64,000 nt of DNA from Sphingobium boeckii (GTDB lineage: Bacteria; Pseudomonadota; Alphaproteobacteria; Sphingomonadales; Sphingomonadaceae), in assembly GCF_014199215.1 (NCBI RefSeq), contig NZ_JACIJC010000005.1:62001-126000 (forward strand), in the 5' to 3' direction. Position numbers and translations under genes: made by a program. This document shows, piece by piece, positions 43,724 through 52,501 of this stretch. Every line of letters begins with the position of its first letter. The stretch's first letter is position 1. The notes under the pieces were generated by a model. That model searched no databases. It was not told the DNA's origin and saw only the letters and a program-made list of their open reading frames with translations.

Positions 43724-44932
43724 ATGAAGAGAAAGACCGGCCAGGATCGTTCGATCACCAAGCATTGGCGTCCCGCCACCCAGGCGGTGCGCGGCGGCAC
43801 GGCGCGTTCCGAATATGGCGAGACGAGCGAGGCTTTGTTCCTCACTTCGGGCTATGCCTATGATTGCGCGGGCGATGCCGCGGCGCGCTTTGCGGGCGAA
43901 CAGCAGGGGATGACCTATAGCCGCCTGCAGAACCCGACCACCGAGATGCTGGAACAGCGCATCGCCCTGATGGAGGGTGCCGAAGCTTGCCGCGCACAGG
44001 CTTCGGGCATGGCGGCGATGACCGCGGCGATGCTGTGTCAATTGTCGCAGGGCGATCATGTCGTGGCCGGGCGCGCCGCCTTCGGCTCGTGCCGCTGGTT
44101 GACGGATAGTCTGATGCCGCGCTTCGGGATCAGCACCACGATCATCGACGCGCGTGACACACAGGCGTGGCAGGATGCGATCCAGCCCAATACCAAGGTG
44201 TTCTTCTTCGAAACCCCCGCCAATCCCACGATGGATATCGTGGATATCAAGGCCGTGTGCGATATCGCGAAGAAGGCCGGGATCACCACGGTGGTGGACA
44301 ATGCCTTCGCCACGCCCGCGCTGCAGCGGCCGATGGAATTCGGCGCCGATGTCGTTGCTTATTCGGCCACCAAGATGATGGACGGGCAGGGCCGCGTGCT
44401 GGCGGGTGCGGTGTGCGGCACCGAGGATTTCATCAACAACATTTTGCTGCCCTTCACGCGCAACACCGGGCCGACGCTCAGCGCGTTCAACGCCTGGGTG
44501 GTGCTGAAGGGGCTGGAGACGCTCGATCTGCGGATCAACCGCCAGAGCGAGAATGCACTGAAGGTCGGCGCGTTCCTGGAGAGCCGCGTACCGCGCGTGC
44601 TGCATCCGGGGCTTGCCAGCCATCCCCAGCATGAGCTGGCGATGCAGCAGATGAGCGCCTGCGGACCGATCTTCTCGCTCTATCTGGATGGCGGACGCAC
44701 ACAGGCGCACGGCCTGCTCGATGCGCTCAAGCTGGTCGATATTTCCAACAATATCGGGGACAGCCGCTCGCTGATGACTCATCCCGCCTCCACCACGCAC
44801 GCGGGCTTGAGCGAAGAGACGCGGCTCGCCATGGGCGTGGATGAGGGGATGCTGCGCCTCAATGTCGGGCTTGAGGATCCGCAGGATGTGATCGAGGATT
44901 TCGACCAGGCTTTGAAAGCCGTGGGGCTTTGA
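43724..44932 (+). CDS. metZ: O-succinylhomoserine sulfhydrylase
   Basis: A 402-residue PLP enzyme of the Cys/Met metabolism family that makes homocysteine from O-succinylhomoserine and sulfide. It has YSRLQNPTTEMLEQRIALMEGAE and the PLP-lysine motif VVAYSATKMMDGQGRVLAG. The N terminus (HWRPATQAVRGGTARSEYGETSEALFLTSGY) is typical of MetZ rather than MetB or MetC. No SAM riboswitch is seen in the 28-bp gap before it. Confidence 0.93.
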   Translation: MKRKTGQDRSITKHWRPATQAVRGGTARSEYGETSEALFLTSGYAYDCAGDAAARFAGEQQGMTYSRLQNPTTEMLEQRIALMEGAEACRAQASGMAAMTAAMLCQLSQGDHVVAGRAAFGSCRWLTDSLMPRFGISTTIIDARDTQAWQDAIQPNTKVFFFETPANPTMDIVDIKAVCDIAKKAGITTVVDNAFATPALQRPMEFGADVVAYSATKMMDGQGRVLAGAVCGTEDFINNILLPFTRNTGPTLSAFNAWVVLKGLETLDLRINRQSENALKVGAFLESRVPRVLHPGLASHPQHELAMQQMSACGPIFSLYLDGGRTQAHGLLDALKLVDISNNIGDSRSLMTHPASTTHAGLSEETRLAMGVDEGMLRLNVGLEDPQDVIEDFDQALKAVGL

Positions 44933-45327
44933 AGGCGCTTTTCCCTTATGCGGAAACGACGCGCGGCGTGGTCGTGCGGGTGTCGGTCAGCTATCTGCCC
45001 GAACAGTCGGAGCCGGATAAGGGGCGCTGGTTCTGGGCCTATCATATCCGGCTGGAGAATGAGGGCGAGATGACCGTGCAATTGCTCACCCGCCATTGGG
45101 TGATCACCGACGGACGCGGCGCGCGGCATTCCGTGGAAGGCGAAGGCGTGGTGGGCGAACAGCCCGTGCTCGCGCCGGGCGGCTCCTATGACTATGTCTC
45201 CGGCTGTCCGCTCGCCACGCCCACGGGCGCGATGCAGGGCAATTATCATATGGTGGGCGAAGATGGCTCAGCATTCGATGTGAAGATACCGCGCTTTCCT
45301 TTGCTCGCCCCGGTGAATGCGGGATGA
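44929..45327 (+). CDS. apaG: Co2+/Mg2+ efflux-associated protein ApaG
   Basis: A 132-residue ApaG domain protein: VVVRVSVSYLPEQSEPDKGRWFWAYHIRLEN, VQLLTRHWVITDGRG and the conserved GEGVVGEQPVLAPGGSYDYVSGCPLATPTGAMQGNY. It has an FNIII-like beta-sandwich fold of uncertain function. A TTG start overlaps the metZ stop by 4 bases. Confidence 0.9.
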   Translation: MKALFPYAETTRGVVVRVSVSYLPEQSEPDKGRWFWAYHIRLENEGEMTVQLLTRHWVITDGRGARHSVEGEGVVGEQPVLAPGGSYDYVSGCPLATPTGAMQGNYHMVGEDGSAFDVKIPRFPLLAPVNAG

Positions 45328-45344
45328 CGTTGTTGTTCCAAACA

Positions 45345-45418
45345 CCGTTTGTCCCGAGCCAAGTCGAGGGACGTTTGTCGCGTCACCAACGTCCCTCGAC
45401 TTCGCTCGGGACAAACGG
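45345..45418. repeat. Family A palindromic repeat (copy A4)
   Basis: A 74-bp hairpin unit with arms CCGTTTGTCCCGAGCCAAGTC and the complement of CCGTTTGTCCCGAGCGAAGT around a short centre. It fills most of the gap between apaG and the LysR gene, and its end is 15 bp before the LysR start. Confidence 0.88.
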
Positions 45419-45433
45419 CATGGGGTTGCCATT

Positions 45434-46225
45434 GTGAAACGCACCCATCTCCCCCTGAACGGCCTGCGTGTGCTCGATGCCGCCGCACGCCATCTGAGCT
45501 TTACCCGCGCGGCCGACGAACTGGCGGTGACCCCCGCCGCCGTGGGCCAGCAGATCCGCGCGCTGGAGGATACGCTGGGCGTGGTCCTGTTCCGCCGCAC
45601 CGCCAAGGGGCTTGAACTGACGCCCGAGGGCGAAGGCGGGCTGGGTGCGTTGCGGGCGGGCTTCCTGCAATTCGAGGAATCGGTGCGTGCGATGCAGGCC
45701 GGGCAATCCTCCAAATCGCTGACGATCGCAGCGCCGCGGGATTTCACGGCGAAATGGCTGGCCTCGCGCCTCGCCAAATATGGCCGCACCGACGCCGATC
45801 TGCGCTTCACCCTGATTGCTTCCGAAGGCGAGATGGATTTCACCGAGGCCAATCTGGATCTCGCGATCCGCCTGGCCGAGGGGCCGGGTGAAAATGAGGG
45901 CTTGAAGCTCGCGGACGGGGCCTTCGTGACCATAGCCGCGCCCGAAGGCGCTGCGGACACGCGCATCGCCTGGCCGGGCTGCCCCGCAGACGAAGCCGGG
46001 GCGATGCTGCGGGTTTCGGATGCCGGTCTTGCGATCGAGGCCGCGATCAACGGCTTTGGCCGTGCCTGCGTCCCGCAATTGCTCGCCGAGACGGATATCG
46101 CCGCAGGCCGCGTGAAGGAAAGCGGGCGTCAGGCGTCGCCTTTGGCCTATTGGCTGATCGCGCCGCTGCCGCAGTGGCGCCAGAAAAAGGTGAAAGCGCT
46201 GGTGGAAGCGCTGACGGCCGCGTGA
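45434..46225 (+). CDS. LysR family transcriptional regulator (GcvA-like)
   Basis: About 263 residues from a GTG at 45434. The N-terminal helix-turn-helix has the GcvA-type sequence LPLNGLRVLDAAARHLSFTRAADELAVTPAAVGQQIRALEDTLGVVLFRR. The effector domain is some 35 residues shorter than usual, lacking part of the second lobe. The same frame is open back through palindromic repeat A4, so a repeat-encoded extension is possible but unlikely. Its target is unknown; it overlaps the next gene by GTGA. Confidence 0.83.
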   Translation: MKRTHLPLNGLRVLDAAARHLSFTRAADELAVTPAAVGQQIRALEDTLGVVLFRRTAKGLELTPEGEGGLGALRAGFLQFEESVRAMQAGQSSKSLTIAAPRDFTAKWLASRLAKYGRTDADLRFTLIASEGEMDFTEANLDLAIRLAEGPGENEGLKLADGAFVTIAAPEGAADTRIAWPGCPADEAGAMLRVSDAGLAIEAAINGFGRACVPQLLAETDIAAGRVKESGRQASPLAYWLIAPLPQWRQKKVKALVEALTAA

Positions 46226-46491
46226 GGCCGCCGCCGCCCGATCTGTCCGATCCCGTCCAGCGTGCCGCATATTCGCGCGAGCTGGCGGGCGTGGCGCGCA
46301 AGACGCGGCTGCTGGGCATCGCCATCGCGCTCGCAGGGGCGGGCATGGCCTATTATACCAAGATCCACGACACCAAGCCGAACCGGCTGGCGACGATCCT
46401 GATCGTGGCGACCGGCTTCGGTGTGCTGGGCTTCGGGCTGATGCGGCGAAAATTCCATCATGTGATCCGGATGCTGCCGCCGCCGGAATGA
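46222..46491 (+). CDS. Small membrane protein (hypothetical)
   Basis: An 89-residue protein with a proline-rich N terminus (RPPPPDLSDPVQRAAYSRELAGVARKTR) and two hydrophobic segments (about 31-48 and 58-74). The GTG start overlaps the LysR stop. Family unknown. Its stop TGA is immediately followed by the stop of the converging CFI-box gene, with no intervening base. Confidence 0.68.
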   Translation: MRPPPPDLSDPVQRAAYSRELAGVARKTRLLGIAIALAGAGMAYYTKIHDTKPNRLATILIVATGFGVLGFGLMRRKFHHVIRMLPPPE

Positions 46492-47523
46492 TCACGCGGC
46501 GAGCGTTGCCAGACGCCGGATGGACCGGCTGTAACAGGCCATCGCCTCCCGGTTCCAGCCTATCGCTGCGCAGAGCGCACTGGGGATCACGCCCGCCCAA
46601 TAGGTTTTCAGCCACACGCGCTGCGCATCGGGCCGCTCGTTGATCCGCGCGATCATGGCCGGAGCCAGCGCGTAATAATCGCGGATCAACGCGTCGCCGC
46701 CGGGCAGGCGGGGCAAAGCGGTGTCGCGGAAGCGGCGCAGCGTCTCCAATTCCCAGCAATCGTCGGCCAGTCCGATCGTCTCCACCGCAGCGGTGGTCAC
46801 GAAACAGCCGCTCCCGCCCGTCGATATGGATTTCTTGACGCATCCCGGCGGCAATGCGCTTTCGACATAGGGCTTGCCCATGATGGCGTTGTGATTGGCA
46901 TCGCGATATTTCTTTGCGTTCAATCTGGCGGTGTCGAAGCCATAGTCGGCCACCTGAACGCCATTGCTCAGCACCACCACGCGGATCTTTTTCTTGAAGA
47001 TCGCCGGTGATGATCCGTCATCGAATTTGCGTTCCAGCGACACAAGCTGCGGCGTCGCGCTGGCGAAGGGCACCACATCATTCTGCCAGACCAGTTTCTT
47101 GCCCTGATAGATGGCGACGCGGATCGGCATTCGGGCTGTGCGGCCGGGCACGGAGAGCGAGAGATACAATATGTGCGATGCCTGATGGAAGCCGCTCACA
47201 GGATCGAGTCCATAATGCTCTTCGATAAAGGCAGCGCGGCCGCCGTAACGGTCAGCCGTGCCGACGGACCGGCCGCCGGTCGCGAATTTGGCGGAGAGCG
47301 GCGTGATGGTGGATTTTCCGGTCGGTGCGCGATCAAGCGTATAGCGCCCGCCAATCACGTCATAAACGCCCTGATATGTGCTTGTGACGCCTTTTACGGT
47401 GACGGTGCGTTCACAGCCGATGCGATAGCCGATGATATCCGATTGCGCCCAGGCAGAGACGGGAAGGCCAATCAGCGCAAGTCCGGCCAGCATCCGTCGG
47501 CGGGTGGCGGTAAAACGAGTCAT
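46492..47523 (-). CDS. Exported CFI-box protein (hypothetical)
   Basis: A 343-residue protein with a probable Tat or Sec signal (TRRRMLAGLALIGLPVSAWAQ). The middle is beta-rich and unassigned. The C terminus carries a CFI-box-like domain: GCFVTTAAVETIGLADDCWEL, then ETLRRFRDTALPRLPGG and RDYYALAPAMI. This motif is found at the end of many otherwise unrelated exported proteins and may be a sorting or processing tag. Function unknown. Confidence 0.72.
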   Translation of the reverse strand: MTRFTATRRRMLAGLALIGLPVSAWAQSDIIGYRIGCERTVTVKGVTSTYQGVYDVIGGRYTLDRAPTGKSTITPLSAKFATGGRSVGTADRYGGRAAFIEEHYGLDPVSGFHQASHILYLSLSVPGRTARMPIRVAIYQGKKLVWQNDVVPFASATPQLVSLERKFDDGSSPAIFKKKIRVVVLSNGVQVADYGFDTARLNAKKYRDANHNAIMGKPYVESALPPGCVKKSISTGGSGCFVTTAAVETIGLADDCWELETLRRFRDTALPRLPGGDALIRDYYALAPAMIARINERPDAQRVWLKTYWAGVIPSALCAAIGWNREAMACYSRSIRRLATLAA

Positions 47524-47624
47524 GCGAAAATTCCCCCAGACAAATGAACGCGGTGCGACCCGTTTTTAAGATGCCTGTTGAAAGGAAAAGCCGCCAGCGA
47601 AAAATGCGGGCGAGAACGCCGGGA

Positions 47625-49604
47625 TCAGGCGTCGATCACCTCTTCGTCCACCTGCGCCGCATTTTCCTGGATGAACTGGAAGCGGTGTTCGGGGTGCTTG
47701 CCCATCAGGCGATCGACCAGATCCTTCACCAGCGCGCGCTCTTCATATTCCTGCGGCAGCGTGATGCGCAGCATATTGCGGCTCTTGGGGTCCATCGTCG
47801 TTTCGCGGAGCTGGATCGGGTTCATCTCGCCCAGCCCCTTGAAGCGGCTGACCTCCACCTTCTTGCCCTTGAATTCCTTGGCCTCGATCTCGGCGCGGTG
47901 GTCGTCATCGCGCGCATAGGCGCTCTTGCTGCCCGCCACGAGCCTGTAGAGCGGCGGCTGCGCCAGATAGAGATGCCCGCGCCGCACCAGCTCGGGCATT
48001 TCCTGGAAGAAGAAGGTCATCAGCAAAGTGGCGATATGCGCGCCGTCCACATCGGCGTCGGTCATGATCACCACGCGCTCATAACGCAGGTTTTCGGGGA
48101 TGCACTTGTCGCGCGTGCCACAGCCCAGCGCCTGGATCATGTCGGCGATCTCGCTATTCGCGCTGATCTTGTCGCGATTGGCGGAAGCCACGTTCAGGAT
48201 CTTGCCACGGATCGGCAGGATCGCCTGCGTCTTGCGATCCCGCGCCTGCTTGGCGCTGCCGCCGGCGCTGTCACCCTCGACGATGAAGATTTCGGTGCCG
48301 GCGGGATCATCGGACGAGCAATCGGTCAATTTGCCGGGCAGGCGCAATTTGCGCGCGGAGGTGGCGGTCTTGCGCTTCACCTCGCGCTCCGCCCTGCGGC
48401 GCAGGCGCTCGTCCATCCGCTCCAGCACGAAGCCCAGCAGCGCCTTGCCGCGGTCCATATTGTCCGAGAGATAATGATCGAAATGGTCGCGCACCGCCTT
48501 TTCCACCAGCGTGGCGGCTTCGGGCGAGGTGAGACGATCCTTGGTCTGGCTCTGGAATTGCGGATCGCGGATGAATACGGAGAGCATCAGCTCGGATCCG
48601 GTCATCACATCTTCCGCCGTGATGTCCTTGGCCTTTTTCTGGCCGGTCAGCTCGCCGAAAGCGCGTATGCCCTTGGTGATCGCGGCGCGCAGGCCATTTT
48701 CATGCGTGCCGCCGTCGGGCGTCGGTATGGTGTTGCAATACCAGCTATAGCTGCCCTCGGACCATAGCGGCCAGGCGATCGCCCATTCCACACGGCCCTG
48801 TTCATTGGCGAAATCCTGGCGGCCCGAGAAGAATTCGGCCGTCGCGCATTCGCGCGGGCCAAGCTGTTCGCGCAAATGATCGGAAAGGCCGCCGGGAAAC
48901 TGGAACATGGCCTCGGCGGGCGTGTCGTCGGTGATCAGTTCGGGCGCGCATTTCCAGCGGATTTCGACGCCGGCGAACAGATAGGCCTTGGAGCGGGCCA
49001 GTCGATACAGCCGTTGCGGCTTGAATTGGAGAATGTCGCCGAAAATTTCGACATCGGGCACGAAGGACACGCTGGTGCCGCGCCGATTCTGCGTGGGGCC
49101 GAGCTTTTCGAGCGGGCCGAGCGTCAGCCCCTTGGCAAAGCGCTGGCGAAACAATTGCTTGTTGAGCGCCACTTCGACCACGGTGTCTGACGACAGCGCA
49201 TTGACCACGCTGATGCCCACGCCGTGCAGGCCGCCCGATGTGGCATAGGCCTTGCCCGCAAACTTGCCACCCGAATGCAGCGTGCTCAGGATCACTTCCA
49301 GCGCCGATTTGCCCGGAAACTTCGGGTGCTCATCCACCGGAATGCCGCGGCCGTTATCGACGATGGTCAGCCGGTTGCCCGCGTCCAGAGTCATCTCGAT
49401 CCGCGTGGCATGGCCTGCCACCGCTTCGTCCATGGCATTGTCGAGCACTTCTGCCGCCAGATGATGCAGCGCGCGTTCGTCGGTGCCGCCCACATACATG
49501 CCGGGCCGGCGGCGCACGGGTTCAAGCCCTTCGAGCACTTCGATGGACGAGGCGTCGTAAGCGCCGCTGGTCTGGGAATTGGAAGCGAACAAATCGTCGG
49601 ACAT
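47625..49604 (-). CDS. parE: DNA topoisomerase IV subunit B
   Basis: A 659-residue type IIA topoisomerase ATPase subunit. The GHKL ATPase has VLDNAMDEAVAGHA, VDNGRGIPVDEHPKF and TSGGLHGVGISVVNALS. The TOPRIM domain has EIFIVEGDSAGGSAKQARDR and MTDADVDGAHIATLL. The 659-residue length and lack of a GyrB insertion favour ParE over GyrB. It decatenates replicated chromosomes with ParC. Confidence 0.95.
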   Translation of the reverse strand: MSDDLFASNSQTSGAYDASSIEVLEGLEPVRRRPGMYVGGTDERALHHLAAEVLDNAMDEAVAGHATRIEMTLDAGNRLTIVDNGRGIPVDEHPKFPGKSALEVILSTLHSGGKFAGKAYATSGGLHGVGISVVNALSSDTVVEVALNKQLFRQRFAKGLTLGPLEKLGPTQNRRGTSVSFVPDVEIFGDILQFKPQRLYRLARSKAYLFAGVEIRWKCAPELITDDTPAEAMFQFPGGLSDHLREQLGPRECATAEFFSGRQDFANEQGRVEWAIAWPLWSEGSYSWYCNTIPTPDGGTHENGLRAAITKGIRAFGELTGQKKAKDITAEDVMTGSELMLSVFIRDPQFQSQTKDRLTSPEAATLVEKAVRDHFDHYLSDNMDRGKALLGFVLERMDERLRRRAEREVKRKTATSARKLRLPGKLTDCSSDDPAGTEIFIVEGDSAGGSAKQARDRKTQAILPIRGKILNVASANRDKISANSEIADMIQALGCGTRDKCIPENLRYERVVIMTDADVDGAHIATLLMTFFFQEMPELVRRGHLYLAQPPLYRLVAGSKSAYARDDDHRAEIEAKEFKGKKVEVSRFKGLGEMNPIQLRETTMDPKSRNMLRITLPQEYEERALVKDLVDRLMGKHPEHRFQFIQENAAQVDEEVIDA

Positions 49605-49764
49605 GACGATGCTATAAGGGGTGCGGAGTCACGCTGGCAAGCGGCGCTTGGCCAAGGGCGCGCGTGGCAAAAAAGTCACGGTTTTACATTTTCGTGAAAT
49701 ATCCGGGATCGAATGCTGCAGTGCGGACGTTAGGGGGCCGCTATCAAGCCAGTAGGAGTTGCGT

Positions 49765-50613
49765 ATGCGTACCAAGTTTATCGTTTCGGCATTGGCCCTG
49801 AGTATGGGTCTCGCCGCAACACCAGCCTTTGCCCAGTCCACCGCGGAAGAGACCGGCTATAACGGCGTCTATGTCGGCGGATCCTTCGGGGCCAGCCTCC
49901 AGGGCAATGACAATGGCTCGAGCATCCTTTTCGACAACAATCTCGACGGCACGTTCGGCGATACGGTCAACACCGCGGCCGTCCCCCCGGTCAATGCCTT
50001 TTCGCCGGGTTTCTGCAACGGCCGTCCGACCAGCACCGCGCCTGGCACGGGTTGCACGAACGACAAGGACGATATCGAATATTACGGCAATATCGGCTTT
50101 GACCGTCAGATGGGCAGCTTCGTGATTGGCGCGGTCGGCGAATTCGGCAAGAGCGAACTCAGCGACAGCGTCACCGCATTCAGCACCACGCCCGCATCCT
50201 ACACGATGACCCGCAAGCTGAAGTATAATGCGGGCCTGCGTCTGCGCGCCGGTTACACGCCGAACAACACCACATTGTTCTACGTCACGGGCGGCGGTGC
50301 CTATGCCAAGGTGAAGAACAGCTTCACCACCACCAACACCGCGAACAGCTTCAGCGACAACGGCAATTCCGACGCCTGGGGCTATAGCGCCGGCGGTGGC
50401 GTGGAGCAGAAGATCGGTCAGAATTTCTCGATCGGTCTGCAATATCTCTACACCGATCTGAAGGACAATGATTATCGCGTCGCCGTAGGGCCGGGCACGG
50501 CATTGCCGACCAATCCGTTCCTGCTCGCCAATCCGGCAGGCACCGATTTCCGTCGTAGCGACGATAATTTCCGCTTCCACAGCATCCGGGCGACAGCAGC
50601 GTTCCGCTTCTGA
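49765..50613 (+). CDS. Outer membrane beta-barrel (porin-like) protein
   Basis: A 282-residue protein with a signal peptide ending near AFAQ, followed by GVYVGGSFG and alternating amphipathic strands to a terminal aromatic residue (ATAAFRF), as required for Bam-mediated insertion. It belongs to the OmpA-like/Omp25-type eight-strand barrels of alphaproteobacteria. AGGAG lies 7 bp before ATG 49765. A strong terminator follows. Confidence 0.87.
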   Translation: MRTKFIVSALALSMGLAATPAFAQSTAEETGYNGVYVGGSFGASLQGNDNGSSILFDNNLDGTFGDTVNTAAVPPVNAFSPGFCNGRPTSTAPGTGCTNDKDDIEYYGNIGFDRQMGSFVIGAVGEFGKSELSDSVTAFSTTPASYTMTRKLKYNAGLRLRAGYTPNNTTLFYVTGGGAYAKVKNSFTTTNTANSFSDNGNSDAWGYSAGGGVEQKIGQNFSIGLQYLYTDLKDNDYRVAVGPGTALPTNPFLLANPAGTDFRRSDDNFRFHSIRATAAFRF

Positions 50614-50633
50614 TATCCGGATCTCGCTCAAAT

Positions 50634-50664
50634 GGGGTCGGCGCTTCGCGTCGGCCCCTTTTTT
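50634..50664 (+). terminator. Terminator of the outer membrane barrel gene
   Basis: GGGGTCGGCGC (50634-50644) pairs with GCGTCGGCCCC (50648-50658) using two G-U pairs, then TTTTTT. It is 20 bp after the stop codon. Confidence 0.88.
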
Positions 50665-50738
50665 GTCTTTGCCATAGTTACGGATACGATATGATATGAT
50701 CTCGGGCCTGCGAATGGCTTGGGCGCACGTATCCGGGG

Positions 50739-50762
50739 AATATTTCATTTACCCGAAATATT
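50739..50762. promoter_or_regulatory. AT-rich dyad upstream of the Phd-PAS gene (operator candidate)
   Basis: A perfect 8-bp inverted repeat, AATATTTC (50739-50746) and GAAATATT (50755-50762), with an 8-bp spacer. The size and AT content suit a dimeric Phd/YefM-type DNA-binding protein; this is inference. The 250 bp between the terminator and the Phd-PAS start otherwise holds only the second dyad at 50843. Confidence 0.4.
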
Positions 50763-50842
50763 AACCCGCCCTACACCCGCTTGCCCAAGAAGCGGCGTCG
50801 CCCCGTGCGAGCGTGATCCGTCTATAAAGGATCGCAGTCGTG

Positions 50843-50877
50843 GGGTGCGAAAACGATCAATTAAAGGGGTCGCACCC
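50843..50877. promoter_or_regulatory. GC-rich dyad before the Phd-PAS start
   Basis: GGGTGCGA (50843-50850) and TCGCACCC (50870-50877) form a perfect 8-bp inverted repeat with a 19-bp AT-richer centre, 40 bp before the ATG. It could be an operator or a leader hairpin. Confidence 0.4.
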
Positions 50878-50917
50878 GGATCGCTGACGAAAACAGGGGC
50901 ATTTGGGGGGGGCACTC

Positions 50918-51787
50918 ATGCCGGAAAAACCGGTGACGACGACCGCGGCCAGCCTGAGCCGCAATTTCGGGCTCTGGCAGGAAAAGGCCATGAACCAGCC
51001 GGTGATGGTCACGCATCATGGCCGGCCCCGGGCTGTGCTGATCTCCGTGGAGACCTATAACAGCTATAAGGCAGGCGGCGGGGGCGATCCCGCGCCCGAT
51101 GGCGACGATTCCCTCGTGATTGATGCCGTGGCGCAGTGCTTCGTGGCGCTCGATCGCGATTTCATCGTCCGCCGGGTCAATCGTGCCGCGACGGTCTATT
51201 TCGGCCGGAGCGCGGCGGCGTTGCTGGGGCGCCCGCTCACAGCGCTCTATCCAGCGGTTCAGGATATGGCGCGTGCGCGGAGTTTTGCGCGGGTCTTGCG
51301 CACGCGCCAAAGTCATAGCTTCGATATTTTGTCGATCGTCCATCCAGACCAGCGCATCAGGGTGGATGCCTTTCCCTATGGCAGCGGTGTCGGCTATCTT
51401 TTTCAAGCGCTTCCGGGCGATGAGGCGAAGCAGCAGGCGGCGGAAATCGAAGCATTGAAAGATCTGTTTGGCGCGCACGGATCGGCGGCGATGATCCGGC
51501 TATCTTTGCGGGGCTGCATGACGCGCTTCGACGACACCCTGATGCGGATGACCGGTCTGGCGGAGGAGCGACTGATCTCGGCACCGCTGGCCGATATCGT
51601 AATTGCGCAAGATCGCACGGCGCTGTCCCGCGCGGTAGAAAAGGTGCTGGAAGGGAAGGGGGCAACCGCCCTCGCGGCCGCGCTGGTGCGCGGATCCCTC
51701 GTCACCATCGCCATCGCGGAGACGCGCAGCGATTATGCCATCGACGGCGCGACGGTGCTTGTCACACCGCGCGCGCCGGATGAATAG
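50918..51787 (+). CDS. Phd/YefM antitoxin-like domain fused to two PAS domains
   Basis: A 289-residue cytoplasmic protein. Residues 5-50 (TTTAASLSRNFGLWQEKAMNQ, VTHHGRPRAVLISVETYNSY) match the Phd/YefM fold that binds DNA as a dimer. Residues 65-163 form a PAS-like domain (DAVAQCFVALDRDFIVRRVNRAATVYFGRSAAALLG), and about 188-285 a weaker second one (LRGCMTRFDDTLMRMTGLAEERLISAPL). No toxin gene is adjacent: upstream is a porin-like gene, downstream the opposing gcrA. It is probably a stand-alone sensor-regulator built from an antitoxin fold. ATG at 50918; an upstream in-frame codon is less likely. Confidence 0.72.
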   Translation: MPEKPVTTTAASLSRNFGLWQEKAMNQPVMVTHHGRPRAVLISVETYNSYKAGGGGDPAPDGDDSLVIDAVAQCFVALDRDFIVRRVNRAATVYFGRSAAALLGRPLTALYPAVQDMARARSFARVLRTRQSHSFDILSIVHPDQRIRVDAFPYGSGVGYLFQALPGDEAKQQAAEIEALKDLFGAHGSAAMIRLSLRGCMTRFDDTLMRMTGLAEERLISAPLADIVIAQDRTALSRAVEKVLEGKGATALAAALVRGSLVTIAIAETRSDYAIDGATVLVTPRAPDE

Positions 51788-51793
51788 GGCGAA

Positions 51794-52477
51794 TTAGCGG
51801 ACCCGCGGGCCGCCGAACGGCAGCGGCGGCGGGGGACGGCGATCGCGGCGCGGAAGCTGCGCCTGATAAGCCTGGCCGCAATGCTGGACGCAATAGGGGA
51901 AGCCGGGGTTCACCTGCACGCCGCAGAAATGGAAATCGGGCTCGCCCGGATGGCCGATCGGCCATTTGCAGATGCGTTCGTTCAGATCGAGCAGGCTGGT
52001 CTTGCCCGCCATCTCCGCGCTGGGCTTGGCAGGGACCAGGCGGCGCGGCGGTGCGGGCGGGATCGGCGGCTGCTGATCACCCGGCCCCTGACGCAGGAAG
52101 CCACCGGGGCCGACCGAACGCAAGACCGGTTCGCGGGGCGCGACGGGCGCATCGCCCGCTGCCGGTGCAGCGCCGATCGGTGCGGATGCGGCTGGCGCAG
52201 GTGCCGGGCGCGGCGCGGGCGGCGGCGCAGCCACGGGGGCGGCGGCCGCCGGCCTCGGTTCACGCGGCGGCACCGGCTTGCGCACGGCGGGCGCGGAAGC
52301 CGTTTTGCCTTCCTTCTCCTTCACGGGCGACGGACGTGATTGCAGGCCAAGGCGATGCGCCTTGCCGATCACGGCGTTGCGGCTCACGCCGCCGAGTTCC
52401 TCGGCGATCTGGCTCGCGGTCAAACCCTTTTCCCACATCCCCCTAAGGCTATCGATGCGTTCGTCGGTCCAGGCCAT
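51794..52477 (-). CDS. gcrA: GcrA cell cycle regulator
   Basis: A 227-residue GcrA-family protein. The N-terminal helix-turn-helix is MAWTDERIDSLRGMWEKGLTASQIAEELGGVSRNAVIGKAHRLGL, the middle is a long Pro/Ala-rich linker (about 60-165), and the C-terminal sigma-interacting domain contains ICKWPIGHPGEPDFHFCG and YCVQHC. GcrA activates CcrM-methylated GANTC promoters. AGGAG precedes the ATG at 52477. Two GANTC sites lie upstream of its own start. Confidence 0.93.
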   Translation of the reverse strand: MAWTDERIDSLRGMWEKGLTASQIAEELGGVSRNAVIGKAHRLGLQSRPSPVKEKEGKTASAPAVRKPVPPREPRPAAAAPVAAPPPAPRPAPAPAASAPIGAAPAAGDAPVAPREPVLRSVGPGGFLRQGPGDQQPPIPPAPPRRLVPAKPSAEMAGKTSLLDLNERICKWPIGHPGEPDFHFCGVQVNPGFPYCVQHCGQAYQAQLPRRDRRPPPPLPFGGPRVR

Positions 52478-52501
52478 TGCTGCTCCTAAATAAACAAAAC
52501 G

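Noticed and set aside
50918-52477. A toxin-antitoxin pair formed by the Phd-PAS gene and its neighbour
   Set aside because: The adjacent gene is a complete gcrA on the opposite strand, and no small toxin frame with a known fold lies on either side.
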